This document shows, piece after piece, positions 1 to 9,299 of a stretch of 22,415 nt of DNA. Position 1 is the stretch's first letter; the number at the start of each line of letters is the position of its first letter. The translations under genes were made by a program, and so were the position numbers. The notes below the pieces were generated by a model that made no database searches, was not told the origin of the DNA, and worked only from the letters and a program-made list of their open reading frames with translations. The stretch covers positions 1-22,415 of the forward strand of contig CAAAJI010000321.1 in NCBI GenBank assembly GCA_900642245.1, given 5' to 3'. The DNA comes from Fragilaria radians (lineage: Eukaryota > Bacillariophyta > Fragilariophyceae > Fragilariales > Fragilariaceae).

Positions 1-2
1 AG

Positions 3-1505
3 AATTATACAATTGAGTTTAACTCATCGGCTTTTGATTTTCAAGGATTGCACGTAGATCCAGAGCCATTAAATAACTTTACCTATCAGAATATAGCAGT
101 CGTAACCGAGGAAGGCGCTTTGAATTATGGTTTCGATTCCGCTGTGACGCCTATTGATACTGATTATAGCATCGATGCTGATGTGCAACATTCCCACGTA
201 GGTGCAAATCTTCAAAATTTGATTGGATCTAGTGATGGAGAATTCAACATATCGGCTTTAAACTCTATGGCTCATGGTGAATCATTTTTGCCTAATGAAA
301 ACATATCGAACACCAACCACGATGATGAATCTGAATTTGGTGATTTCACTGGCTTTGCACATCAGCAAGAAGTAGATGAAACTCCAACTGATCATTTTTC
401 GCTCTTTACAGATAACCAAAATACCTTTGAGTCTAAGGACGACAATAACCTGGAAAACCCTAATTCATTAAGTGACGACATCGATGATTGGGGAGATTTT
501 GAACATGTTGAAAAACCTGAAAGTCCTCCTTTAAATGCTTCCATTGATGAGCATCCTACAATCGATACCTCATTTGCTGATTTTCAAGATTGCTCAGTAC
601 CTATTGCATCAGATCTTGAATTCAGCGCCAATTTCGACGCATTTCCCAAGGATAACATCAATGCCGAGTTGCTGGTTCGTTCGAACGACAAAGATGAAAA
701 TATTGAAGATTGGGACTCATTCCAAGAGTCCAAGCCTTTCGAACATGCTGCACATCAAGGTCCAAAGCATTTGCAGGAAATAAAGGATCGACTCGATGGG
801 CTCATTCTATCAGGTTTGTTTTCAGGAATATCAATCGTGACCTACTTTAACAATAACCTAGAGTCTAGTGGCTCAGAAAATGATATGGAAAAATCATCAG
901 ATATTCTGTTGAAACGAGCACAGAGGTGCTTTCGTATTGCCTCATTACTTTCAAGTAGTTGCTCCAAACTTGCATGCTCCGACTGGAACTCAATGCTTAC
1001 AGTTGTAAGCGATGACTTGAAGAAGGGATCATTAACTCTTACCAAAGCCAAGGAGTTGCACTCGGATAGCTTGAGAGAAGTGTTGGATAATCTCAACACC
1101 ATGATCTTGGGTCTCGCTGAATGTGTTCGTGTTGTTCGAAGTATAATCGCTTCAATTGGTGATCTCCTTTGTTTGCACCCCAATATCTCGATCGCCAATG
1201 AGAATTCGTTGACAGCTTGGGGATCCCTTGACATTGTACGAAGGGCAATTGAAGTGGAGAGTGTGTGGCAGTCAATTGTTGATTCTGCTAAAGCATTGGA
1301 TCTATCTGTTACCTTTGATCTCGAAACTATCCAAGACATTCGAAAATATGCCATAAAAAGGGAGGAATGCTCAGTTTGTCATTTGACACTTCAACCAGTG
1401 GCAAGTGTTGACAGCACAAAGAACGAGGTAATCTGGGAAGGAAAGTCTTTCATGGCATGCGCTGCCAATTTATGGTCAAATCGAATATCATCTAGATCCC
1501 CTTAA
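3..1505 (+). CDS. Synergin-gamma-like clathrin/AP-1 accessory protein (5' partial)
   Basis: The frame is open from base 3, so the true start lies left of the window; 500 codons are visible. The N-terminal half is acidic and low in complexity, with several short acidic-aromatic motifs: EFGDF (about nt 333-347), WGDF (about 489-500), FADF (about 573-584) and WDSF (about 711-722). Motifs of this type bind the ear domains of AP-1 gamma-adaptin and GGA proteins. The second half (from about nt 770) is predicted helical. The C-terminal ~45 residues hold CxxC, then a third Cys followed by A-N-L-W, which resembles the C-terminal domain of synergin gamma and its plant homologues. The inferred role is coupling AP-1 to clathrin at the trans-Golgi or endosomes. 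No intron is seen. A possible AATAAA lies 30 nt after the stop (1535-1540). The family call rests on motif style and the C-terminal Cys/Trp pattern, not on a database match. Confidence 0.6.
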   Translation, partial: NYTIEFNSSAFDFQGLHVDPEPLNNFTYQNIAVVTEEGALNYGFDSAVTPIDTDYSIDADVQHSHVGANLQNLIGSSDGEFNISALNSMAHGESFLPNENISNTNHDDESEFGDFTGFAHQQEVDETPTDHFSLFTDNQNTFESKDDNNLENPNSLSDDIDDWGDFEHVEKPESPPLNASIDEHPTIDTSFADFQDCSVPIASDLEFSANFDAFPKDNINAELLVRSNDKDENIEDWDSFQESKPFEHAAHQGPKHLQEIKDRLDGLILSGLFSGISIVTYFNNNLESSGSENDMEKSSDILLKRAQRCFRIASLLSSSCSKLACSDWNSMLTVVSDDLKKGSLTLTKAKELHSDSLREVLDNLNTMILGLAECVRVVRSIIASIGDLLCLHPNISIANENSLTAWGSLDIVRRAIEVESVWQSIVDSAKALDLSVTFDLETIQDIRKYAIKREECSVCHLTLQPVASVDSTKNEVIWEGKSFMACAANLWSNRISSRSP

Positions 1506-2151
1506 TTAAACGAGCATTTCCAAGTGTGTGTTACAATAAAAAGAAAAATTGACATGATAGCCTTGGTGAATAGGTGTTCTCATCAGCCCTAACAAAGAAT
1601 TTTCTGAGCAGAATTAACGATAAACTAGAGATCCTAAATCATAGCCAGGAGCACAAATTGACATCCGTTACATATAGATATAGTAGCCAGATGAAGTGAC
1701 TAAGAAATGCTGCAATTTCAAGAATAGTGAATAAAATGAAATGAATTGAATTCATTTTGGAGCTTCAAGAATCGTTTAACTGATCTTGAGGAGAATTACT
1801 TTAAGAAATTACCTATATATACATGGCTTTTGGAAAAGTCTCAAAATTAAACTTTTGTCCTTGTTTGTCACCACTCGTTCTGATTCCGGACGTAGCGATG
1901 TTTGAAGTAACGCTGTATCATGTTTTGGAATATGCAACTTGAACAAAATGGAGGGGAAAAAATTCCATGGGGGTACATAATATATATGCACACTCCTATA
2001 AGGGTTTAAATTCTTGCAGTTTTCGGGATCAGTTTCAGCGATACGTTACGCGCACACATTCTTGAAACATGGCCCTCAAAATATGCCATGGATACTTAGA
2101 GGATTACATAATTTTTAAATCGCCGATCATTTACATCATCATTGCATCCCT
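1506..2151. other. Intergenic, no gene seen
   Basis: AT-rich spacer between two plus-strand genes. The only reading frames are short and unconvincing. An ATG at 2069 opens a 41-codon hydrophobic frame that ends at 2194, overlapping the start of the next gene in another frame. I see no tRNA, strong repeat or clear TATA box at a useful distance. Confidence 0.5.
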
Positions 2152-2526
2152 ATGTGCCTGTGTAGTCATGGTTCTGTCAATGCCGATAACGTAGTCTTAT
2201 GTTGTGCCCTTTGTTGCATGAATTGTGGGTGTCTCAACGAATGCGCATGCCTGGGATGCTCCGGGAAGATTGGAGTTTGTTGCATCAATTGTGAATTTTG
2301 CTGCAAGTCTGGTGCACCATGTCTTCCCTGTTGTTGCTGTGGTCCATCCTTCGACTGTGACGATTTTTCAATCTGCCATGTTCAAGCCCAAGCATGTTGG
2401 CTGGTGTTATCCGCAGCTCTGCCTTGTAACAAGGAAGTCCCTCTTGCAGTTTCCGTATTGGGTCTAACTGTGTATCCCTATTGTGGATGCTGTGTCCCAA
2501 TCGGTAATATCCAAATGATTCGATAA
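2152..2526 (+). CDS. Very cysteine-rich small protein (28 Cys in 124 residues)
   Basis: The protein has 124 residues, 28 of them cysteine, mostly in CC, CxC and CxxC groupings between residues 17 and 63. A less Cys-dense tail follows, with a short hydrophobic stretch (about residues 81-90), the motif PCNKEVPLAV and a final CGCC near the C-terminus. The density fits metal binding or many disulfides. No signal peptide is obvious from this ATG, and the in-frame stop nearest upstream is at 2116-2118, so the start is either here or in an upstream exon that I cannot identify. AATAAA lies at 2543-2548, shortly after the stop. The tail pattern resembles a family of uncharacterised Cys-rich proteins that I associate with algae (weak recollection). 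Function is unknown. The Cys distribution and clean stop argue that it is coding. Confidence 0.6.
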   Translation: MCLCSHGSVNADNVVLCCALCCMNCGCLNECACLGCSGKIGVCCINCEFCCKSGAPCLPCCCCGPSFDCDDFSICHVQAQACWLVLSAALPCNKEVPLAVSVLGLTVYPYCGCCVPIGNIQMIR

Positions 2527-4380
2527 AGCGTGTTTCCTAAGGAATAAACGAAGAGTGAATCGACCAAGCGAAACGATTTCTATAAAAATTGCAGTTCCCG
2601 ATAATCATGAGAATTCACAGGCTTGAAAGTAAAGCGCGTCCTGGTTGTTAAATTTTCTCATGTAGTCATGCTACATTCTTAAGTGGCAAACTTAATTAAA
2701 TCAATTAGGGACCCTAACGTAGATGCTATGTCTCATCAATTCATCTAACTTTAAATGAGCAACATTTAGATTTCTTTGTTTGTCATTTTAGAGTATAAAG
2801 TAAAGTCTATTCTTCAATGAAAGTAGCATTGAACACAGTGCCACACAACCAATCAAGCGCTAAAAAATTGAAAAACTGAAAAAAGCTGGTGCAGAGAACA
2901 GAGAAATATGCCCCAATAAGAAAGGCCGTATGCATACATGTAATCACATAAGGAGCTCAAAGAGAATCTGATGAGGTGTAAATTATCATAAAAATTATAG
3001 TTGTCAGTTTAAACTTGATCTGTAGTTGGGAGGGTTTCCTAACGACAAAAAAGTAAGTCATTACCACTAAGCCAAGTTCATAAGCCTAGTAAGCAAATGG
3101 AAGTCAAAAAATGGAATCAGATATATGCCTTATGTTCAAGAAAATCACAAAAGGGCTAAGTTAAGGGACAGAAACTTAGTACACAGGTTAAAAATGAAGG
3201 ATAACTGTACCTGGGTTAGGAATAGATTTCGTATTGATGACATAGCATACTTATTTAGAAACAGGGACTAATCAACAATGCAGTGAACTTCAAATAGTGC
3301 TTGGTGTAATTTCTACTTCTGAAAAGTCAGGCAGAAACGATGAATTAACCATGAATTGAGTTCTGAATGTATATCCCACAAATGATGGCATATGGTTTAT
3401 CAATAGATTTACAGTGAGCAACGATTGTGCTTTGACATGCTGGATTTATCATCTATGCTTGCGCTACTGCCAAAGGATGAAAACTCGAAACGTTGACCTA
3501 CAATACGCATGATGGGTACAAAAGCAAAGCATATTATCTTGACTGAAGCAACGAATGAAAAGGTTTGGTACTCCCTTGTTCAGCAAATAGAAGTCTCCAG
3601 TAGATTAGGACTCGTGTTGGAAAAAACCTACCATTGGCAGAAGGCGCTGAATTTACATATTCATTAGAACTCTATAAAAGAGGGATTAAAAAGCAGTTTT
3701 CACAATGCTTAGCAAATCTGCATGATTTCTTTGTTGTTGGATGTGTGAAATGAAGTTAAATCTGCGGTTAAAATGCCGAGTAATCTTAGCAATATTTTGA
3801 ATCACAAAACTTATTTGCTTCAATTCTAGTGCTAAATTCATTGCTTCCAATAACTATCATGAATTCCAGTCTATAGGGAGTGATTTTAACATCATTAATA
3901 AATGGATAATGTACACACTGATTAGTGTACCCTAAGCATAGATACAAAGCGGCATTAACTGTTGATGAAGAAGACTGCTTAACTTTCTTTATTTGCTAAT
4001 GGCTTTTAACTCAAGAATTTAATAAGCAACTTCAATGATTAGAAATGGTCAGAAAGTCCTCACCGCTAATTTGCTTAACCAATAGCTTTTTCACAAAAGA
4101 CTGTACTAAGAGCAGTGTGTAAAGAATCATAAGAAATGTTTAAGGATAAGGTGTCAAACATAAGTTCACTACACTTTGCGTTATCAATTACGTATTTGAA
4201 ATAGAAATAAGTCCGATTTTCACTTTACAACGGCGATGTTGACGTGTTTGACACAAAAAGACTGCTTGTATTATCAATAGCCCTATATTGATTAAGCTGA
4301 AAATAAAATTTGACAAAAGGGGAAGATGCAAGGCTGGAAAACAAAAGAATGTTTTAGTCAATTATTTGTGACGTATCAGC
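2527..4380. other. Long intergenic region, no gene seen
   Basis: About 1.85 kb of AT-rich DNA with stops in all frames. Reading both strands I found no recognisable protein remnant, tRNA or tandem repeat. It lies between the stop of a plus-strand gene and the stop of the minus-strand gene at 4381. Confidence 0.5.
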
Positions 4381-5004
4381 TCAAGCATTGACACAGTCAA
4401 AGTCTCGTTGATATCCCGGATAGATTGTTGCGCAGATACAAAACGGGTGGGAGCAACATGCCGGTCCTTCTTCAGGTAAATAATCAGCACAATCTTCATT
4501 CACATAACACACTTTTAGAATTGGACTAGATTCTGCCAGAGCCTGCCAACTTGAGGATTCGGAAGTGGGGCAGACACGTGTGGTGGCTTCCATATTTTCT
4601 GGTGTACGAGTACGCCGGTCTTCTGTATCTCTCCAAGTTGGAGAGGGAGTTCGTGTATTTGCAGCATCATTTGAGTACCTAGCTTGTTTTGGAGCAACGT
4701 TGGATATCAAGAGCCTTGCAGAAGACTCTTTCCCCGAATAATGTTGATTATTGCTGGATCTGTTGGTCGGCATACTCCGAAGACTTTGTTTTTCATTCCA
4801 TTTTGAAGTTTTAGAGGGAGTAGGCTGATTTTTCATTGCTAATCGCAAAGAACGATTGATTTTCACTGGTGCTCGGAAGTCTTCATCAGTTCGAACTGAT
4901 TCTAATATTTCGATTGAATCATGGGGAAATGTTTCCGCTCCAACCAACTGATTAGCCTTTGAACCAACGATAAAGAGCAATACGATGAAAAGAAGGCAGT
5001 TCAT
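4381..5004 (-). CDS. Secreted eight-cysteine family protein, member 1 (repeat-poor)
   Basis: The protein has 207 residues. The start at 5004 is chosen because it opens directly onto a signal peptide (MNCLLFIVLLFIVGSKA, cut near residue 17); the frame is open further upstream, but that part looks untranslated. TATAAA sits only about 20 nt upstream (5024-5029), which is closer than usual. The middle part (residues 60-140) is rich in Thr, Ser, Arg, Asn and Pro but lacks the regular K/R-P-T repeats of its paralogues. Residues 145-204 are the family's C-terminal module: CPTSES, SSWQALAESS, then C-x5-C-x10-CC-x4-C-x-C-x12-C, with the stop three residues after the last Cys. It is probably secreted or held in the cell wall. 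Biochemical function is unknown. It is the most divergent of the four members. Confidence 0.75.
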   Translation of the reverse strand: MNCLLFIVLLFIVGSKANQLVGAETFPHDSIEILESVRTDEDFRAPVKINRSLRLAMKNQPTPSKTSKWNEKQSLRSMPTNRSSNNQHYSGKESSARLLISNVAPKQARYSNDAANTRTPSPTWRDTEDRRTRTPENMEATTRVCPTSESSSWQALAESSPILKVCYVNEDCADYLPEEGPACCSHPFCICATIYPGYQRDFDCVNA

Positions 5005-5769
5005 CTTGGGTTGTAGAGTTAAGTTTATACACCGTTTGGTATGAAAGGAAGTTTCCAGAAGAAATGTGAATACAAGTCTTGTAACAACACAAAATTTGCC
5101 TAAAACTTTCAGAAGTATAGAAATATAGCCTTGCAGAAAGGTCCCGGCAAAGAGTAAATGTGCCTTAAATAGTACATTGAAATCTTGTGAAAAAGAAGAC
5201 CCCATACTGCAAATTTGGTCATGATAATTAAAAAAAGTCTCAAGAGTGCCCGGAACGACAGTCACGATTGGGCAAAAATTGTACAGAAAACGAGGGGCAT
5301 ACAGTCACAATCCTTTGCTTGAAAAATTGATTTTGCATGCTTATTGGAACACATTCTTCAGATTTTACTATCATAGACGCAATAGATTTAAAAATCATGA
5401 CAGCAATATACATATTTATTCCTCTGGATCTTGATACCTTCAATGAATACGATTCGCCATCACCTGATCTATTCCGATGCTCATCTCACTCAGCTCGTTT
5501 AATTTTTGTCGCCTACTAGAAACAGATATTGAAATAAGAGTGACGATTGTGATAATCACTTAATCTCTATATGCTCGCGAACTAAATGAGTCCGCCTGGT
5601 GAGGAGTTGATTCACAAAATCGCTGCTTGTTTCCAAATCCTTACAAATGTGTGGAGTCACTGTACATTTCCACAGATTTAATTTCCCTACACCAAATCCT
5701 ATGTTCTCAAAGCTGGCATCTTTGGATGGCATTGCTTCCCTCTCAAGTATATAGTTTTGCTCTACGGTG
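5005..5769. other. Intergenic, 5' side of member 1
   Basis: Promoter side of the minus-strand gene at 4381-5004. A TTTATA on the plus strand (5024-5029) reads TATAAA on the minus strand. Reading frames over 5240-5520 are short and unlike any family I know. Nothing else was seen. Confidence 0.4.
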
Positions 5770-5774
5770 AGATA

Positions 5775-6374
5775 TAGAAATAAGACGATGTTAAATTTTA
5801 ATCAATTTTAGAGTACTTTATTCTTTATTCTTGTGTAGTCTTTGAACTTCTTTTAGGGAGAGCTTCTTAATCCTTCTCAAGAGCTGTTTGTGATCTAAAG
5901 CTCCTTCCCAACTGTCTAGACAAGTCTCTTTAACTTCATAAGGACAAGTTGGTGGTCAATAAGGATAAGTTTGTTTGGCCATTAGACTCTGTTGTTACTA
6001 GAGAGCTATCTCCATAATTTGATCTTTATATAGATCACTATTATAGCCATCCTAGATTGGATACGGTGCTGGATTGTAAAATGATACCATCCATTTATAA
6101 AAATTGTTTAATCTGTACTAATTTTAATTTGAGAATCATTTATCATAGTTACACTTGTGGTAGGTAAGTAATAGGATAGTTTACGTGTAACTACTCATAG
6201 CTAGATGCAAAAAAATAAAGAACTATTGATTCTACTTTTATTTACCATGCACTAATGGTACAGGACGTCTCCTTATACCATTACGCACATACATCTCCCA
6301 GTTTCATATTTTATTATGAAACCGTTATTGCTTATAACCTATTGTGTTAGGGATTTGCTTCTTGATCCTAGTCA
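5775..6374 (-). mobile_element. Solo-LTR-like element A, with 5-bp target duplication
   Basis: This 600-nt segment is flanked by the direct repeat AGATA (5770-5774 and 6375-6379). On the minus strand it begins TGACTAGGATCAAG and ends TTATTTCTA. Its minus strand matches the plus strand of 9650-10238 in many blocks: the first 56 nt differ at about 5 positions, and shared blocks include GGAGAC.TCCTGTA, AAACTATCCTA, ATGGCTATAA and CTTGAGAAG.AT.AAGAA. The TG start, 5-bp duplication and lack of coding sequence fit a solo LTR. The other end reads TA rather than CA, so the outer edge on that side (near 5775) is less certain. Confidence 0.6.
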
Positions 6375-6379
6375 AGATA

Positions 6380-7657
6380 GGTAAATGTTTGCTTAGAGAA
6401 CTTATGAGGCAAATAGTTGCTAGAATCAGTTATCCTATACATAGGATTTGATATCTGTGTTTGTTTATCCATCAGTCAAGGTAGGTCAAGTTTAATGGTT
6501 TGCTGGATTGGATAATTTGTTGATCTATACGTTTTCTAGTCAATTATTGTGCTTATATGCTGTCTATTTTAGAATAGCCAGCATATATAGTTCCCAATCA
6601 TCTTGTTGTTCCTTGTCTTCAAAAGAATTCAGTCAATGCGCTCCTCAATTTTTCCAGTTATTTGTAACCCCATTAATGTACTGCTGTTGCACTAGTGATT
6701 ATCGGAATGAAAATGCCATCTCTCTTGTACTCAAATGAGTTGGCAAGTTTGAGGTGACTATTCCACATATATGCTTTAGAACCTGGCATACGTGACATAA
6801 GAAAGTAGACTTGGAGCCAAATAACGGAGAAGCAAAGATTTTGCACTTTGCCGAGGTCTATCCGGACAATTCTTGTGATCCAAGGCATATTTCTACTTGA
6901 TGAATTGCAATTGTATTTTCCACTTCCTTTTTTGTTCGTTAAAATTTTTTTTATGGTACTTCAATACTAGGGGAGTTGATCACTTCTCTTCCTTTCAATT
7001 CAAAGTAATGTCAACTTATCCAATGATACCAATGATTGAGAATCTATATCGGGAAAGTATAAATATAGGCAATTAAAATAGTTCTTGCTGCTGATGCTTG
7101 CAATGTTGATGTAAAAGCTACTAGTGCTACATTCTTTGGAGCAAATTTTATATCTTGCACCACTTTAGTGTAGTTATTTGTGCTTTTGAGTTTTCTCATG
7201 ATTTTACCAATGTAATCCAGGGACTCACAACCTTGAACTAACACTCAATCACAATCTAAACCGTGGTTTTTGATGTGATCAATGTAGAAAAAGAAGAACG
7301 ATGAAACCATTGCCCATGGATTGTTTCCCCTCAAATTGAGAAAAAAAAACTGATAATTTGGTGATTTTGGTTCACTATGCATAAAATTAATCTGTCTTAA
7401 CCTGGGAAGTATTCATATCTTGGAATCTTTGAGACATGTTTCACATTGTTAGTAGCAAAAAAACTTGTTTCTATAATCATTTATTGCGATGAGCTTCAAA
7501 CGGTTTGGTATGCCTTTACTGAGGTTTGAGAATTGCTAATGGTCATCTCGGGTATTTGTTTGCGAGTATAGTGAAACGACTTTCGCAAGAATCTGTTTTG
7601 AACTTAAGAATCCTGGGTAAGTTGTCACGACAGTTAAGGTAATTCTAGTGTAAGGCG
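6380..7657. other. Long intergenic region, no recognisable gene
   Basis: About 1.3 kb of AT-rich DNA. Short frames at 6673-6888 (-) and 7044-7244 (-) have fairly natural amino-acid composition but no motif I can name, and both are bounded by stops without visible splice partners. Decayed transposon sequence is possible but not shown. Confidence 0.4.
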
Positions 7658-7918
7658 TTAATTTGAAATTTCGATATCGTTGCCTTCAAATAGAAATAGC
7701 ATTCGGAATATGTTGGTATCGTAATTAAATGAATTTCCAAAATGTAGGCGATTCAAATCAAATTTTTCGCCAACGAATTCGGGTGGCAACGAAACACATG
7801 AATCGCATAAGTCTACCCATAGCTCGTACAGGGTATCGAAGTCATCCGTAAAATAGGTGTTGGAGAGCGTCATCAATTTCCAAAACCACAAGAACGAGAT
7901 GAAATTCTTTCTATTCAT
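7658..7918 (-). pseudogene. Possible leucine-rich-repeat-like fragment, antisense to member 2
   Basis: An 86-codon minus-strand frame overlaps the first 20 bases of the next gene. Its translation contains stretches such as LYELWVDLCDSC, SLPPEF, DLNRLHFGNS and LFLFEGNDIE, whose spacing of L, N and P recalls leucine-rich repeats. No further repeats follow the stop in the same frame. It could be a decayed fragment or a chance reading frame; I lean only weakly towards a relic. Confidence 0.25.
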
Positions 7919-8579
7919 TAGCCTGGTGACGCTATGGTTAGGTTTGGCAATGGAACCTCACCACGATTCGTCAGAGCGCTCGGGTATAACAATGCACATT
8001 TTAGAAGAACAAGAACACAAGGCTGCACAACGAAACTTCCACATCGAGCATCTTCGCAATTCAGACGGCGCTTCAGACTTGCACACACAAGTCCAGAATA
8101 TTAGACAGCTACAATCCAAAAAGCCAAATGCAATCACTCCTTCGAAATCTCCCACCAAATCGCCTGTCTTGCGGACACGAGTCCCAGTCAAGCCGACTCG
8201 CAATCCTGTCAAACGCACTCGAAACCCAGCAAAAGCTACCAAGGTACCCGTCGCGCCATCCCGAGTTGGTGAACTGGAGCCTATCCAGATTTTTATTCCG
8301 ACTAATATTCCATCTCCGAGCGTTGCCAAAAGACCACAAACTCGATTCATCCCCACACCGCCGCCCCGAGATACTGGTAGGTCTTGTCCGACTCCAGAGT
8401 CTCCTAGCTGGCAGGCACTCGCAGATTCTAGTGGAGGACAACTGAAAAAGTGCTTCAAAGATTCGGATTGCGCCGATTATCATCCGGAAGATGGACCTGC
8501 ATGTTGCTCCCATCCGTTTTGCATTTGCGCTACGATATACGATTATTATCAATTCGACTTTCAATGTTTAAGCTTTTGA
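7899..8579 (+). CDS. Secreted K/R-P-T repeat protein with eight-cysteine domain, member 2
   Basis: The protein has 226 residues. The ATG at 7899 opens onto a signal peptide (MKFFLFISLVTLWLGLA, cut near residue 17); a GTG further upstream was rejected as a start. After a charged pro-region with an R-Q-L at 69-71 come about six irregular repeats of the type [KR]-P-T-[KR]-x-P (residues 80-122). Next is the conserved linker QTRFIPTPPPRDTGR (148-162). The C-terminal module (163-223) has spacing C-x21-C-x5-C-x10-CC-x4-C-x-C-x12-C, with the stop three residues later. AATAAA is at 8617-8622. It is probably secreted, and the basic Pro-rich stretch suggests binding to acidic polysaccharide or silica (inference). 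The enzymatic or structural role is unknown. Confidence 0.8.
   Translation: MKFFLFISLVTLWLGLAMEPHHDSSERSGITMHILEEQEHKAAQRNFHIEHLRNSDGASDLHTQVQNIRQLQSKKPNAITPSKSPTKSPVLRTRVPVKPTRNPVKRTRNPAKATKVPVAPSRVGELEPIQIFIPTNIPSPSVAKRPQTRFIPTPPPRDTGRSCPTPESPSWQALADSSGGQLKKCFKDSDCADYHPEDGPACCSHPFCICATIYDYYQFDFQCLSF
8136..8264 (+). repeat. In-gene K/R-P-T repeats, member 2
   Basis: About six degenerate 7-residue units such as TRVPVKP and TRNPVKR. This is the shortest array in the family. Confidence 0.65.
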
Positions 8580-9299
8580 TAATACAATTGCAAATCAGGC
8601 TGGAACCTGAATTTATAATAAATGTTGGGAAGCTTACATCAATGCCCTAGTTATCCATGACCTAGAAACGTGCAAGACAGAAAATCTTTGTTGTACAGTA
8701 TAATAGTTCACTTTATGTTTCACGATCACCTCTAGAGTGTTCTAGCTGCTTTTTTCACTGCGGATGTGATTAAAGATAAAAATTGTATCGAATTAGGCCT
8801 GCGTTATGCCATAGTTTTCAGTTTCTTAGTACTTGCTGCGACTTCCTTTCGATCCCATTGTTTTACCTTTGGTCTACACCACTTGAAGGAGGTTGAAGTG
8901 TCCTATGTTGGGTGACATTTCACCTTAGCCAGGTAAAACATTCAAAACAAGGTAATTAGACAATACGCGGGAAAGCATCGTTGGTTGAAGCCTAAGGTGA
9001 AATTTCAGGACAAATTGGATGAATTCTGGCTCTTGGAATGCAAATTTTAAGAAGTTTAGTCATAGAAATTTAATTTATCCCTTTAAACTTAGATCACAAT
9101 CTTGTTACTTTTAAGTCGTCTATGAAACAGCTCATTTTTTGATTTTTTACTCTCTTGAAAATCAACCTAATCAAATAGAATTTTTCAACTGTATTCTATA
9201 TCTAACAACTCTCTATCACGGTCAAGTGCTTATTTGGAACATTCCGAATCACCAAGGATCTTGTTTTTAGCCTGTTTATACACATCAGGCCAAGAATAG
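8580..9299. other. Intergenic, with a hairpin; possible retroelement leader
   Basis: No gene is seen. An imperfect inverted repeat (8913-8930 against 8990-9007, 18 nt with two mismatches, 59-nt loop) could fold as a hairpin. The right part leads into the gag-like remnant and may contain its decayed 5' LTR or leader, which I could not delimit. Confidence 0.35.
8913..9007. repeat. Imperfect inverted repeat (hairpin)
   Basis: The left arm (8913-8930, TGACATTTCACCTTAGCC) pairs with the right arm (8990-9007, GCCTAAGGTGAAATTTCA) with two mismatches. Similarity fades outside the arms. It may be a small inverted-repeat transposon relic or a chance hairpin. Confidence 0.4.

Noticed and set aside
842..1354. 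170-codon minus-strand frame inside the synergin-like gene
   Set aside because: The plus-strand frame is longer, open to the window edge and has recognisable motifs; the antisense product has none.
2225..2467. 80-codon frame overlapping the Cys-rich gene
   Set aside because: Out-of-frame shadow with ordinary composition and no motif.
5005..5265. N-terminal extension of member 1 up to 5265
   Set aside because: Starting upstream would bury the signal peptide at residue 88. The ATG at 5004 matches the architecture of the paralogues.
6344..6367. TGTTAGGGATTTGCTTC as the 5' edge of an LTR
   Set aside because: The similarity between the two copies continues past this point to the 5-bp duplications, so this sequence is internal to the element.
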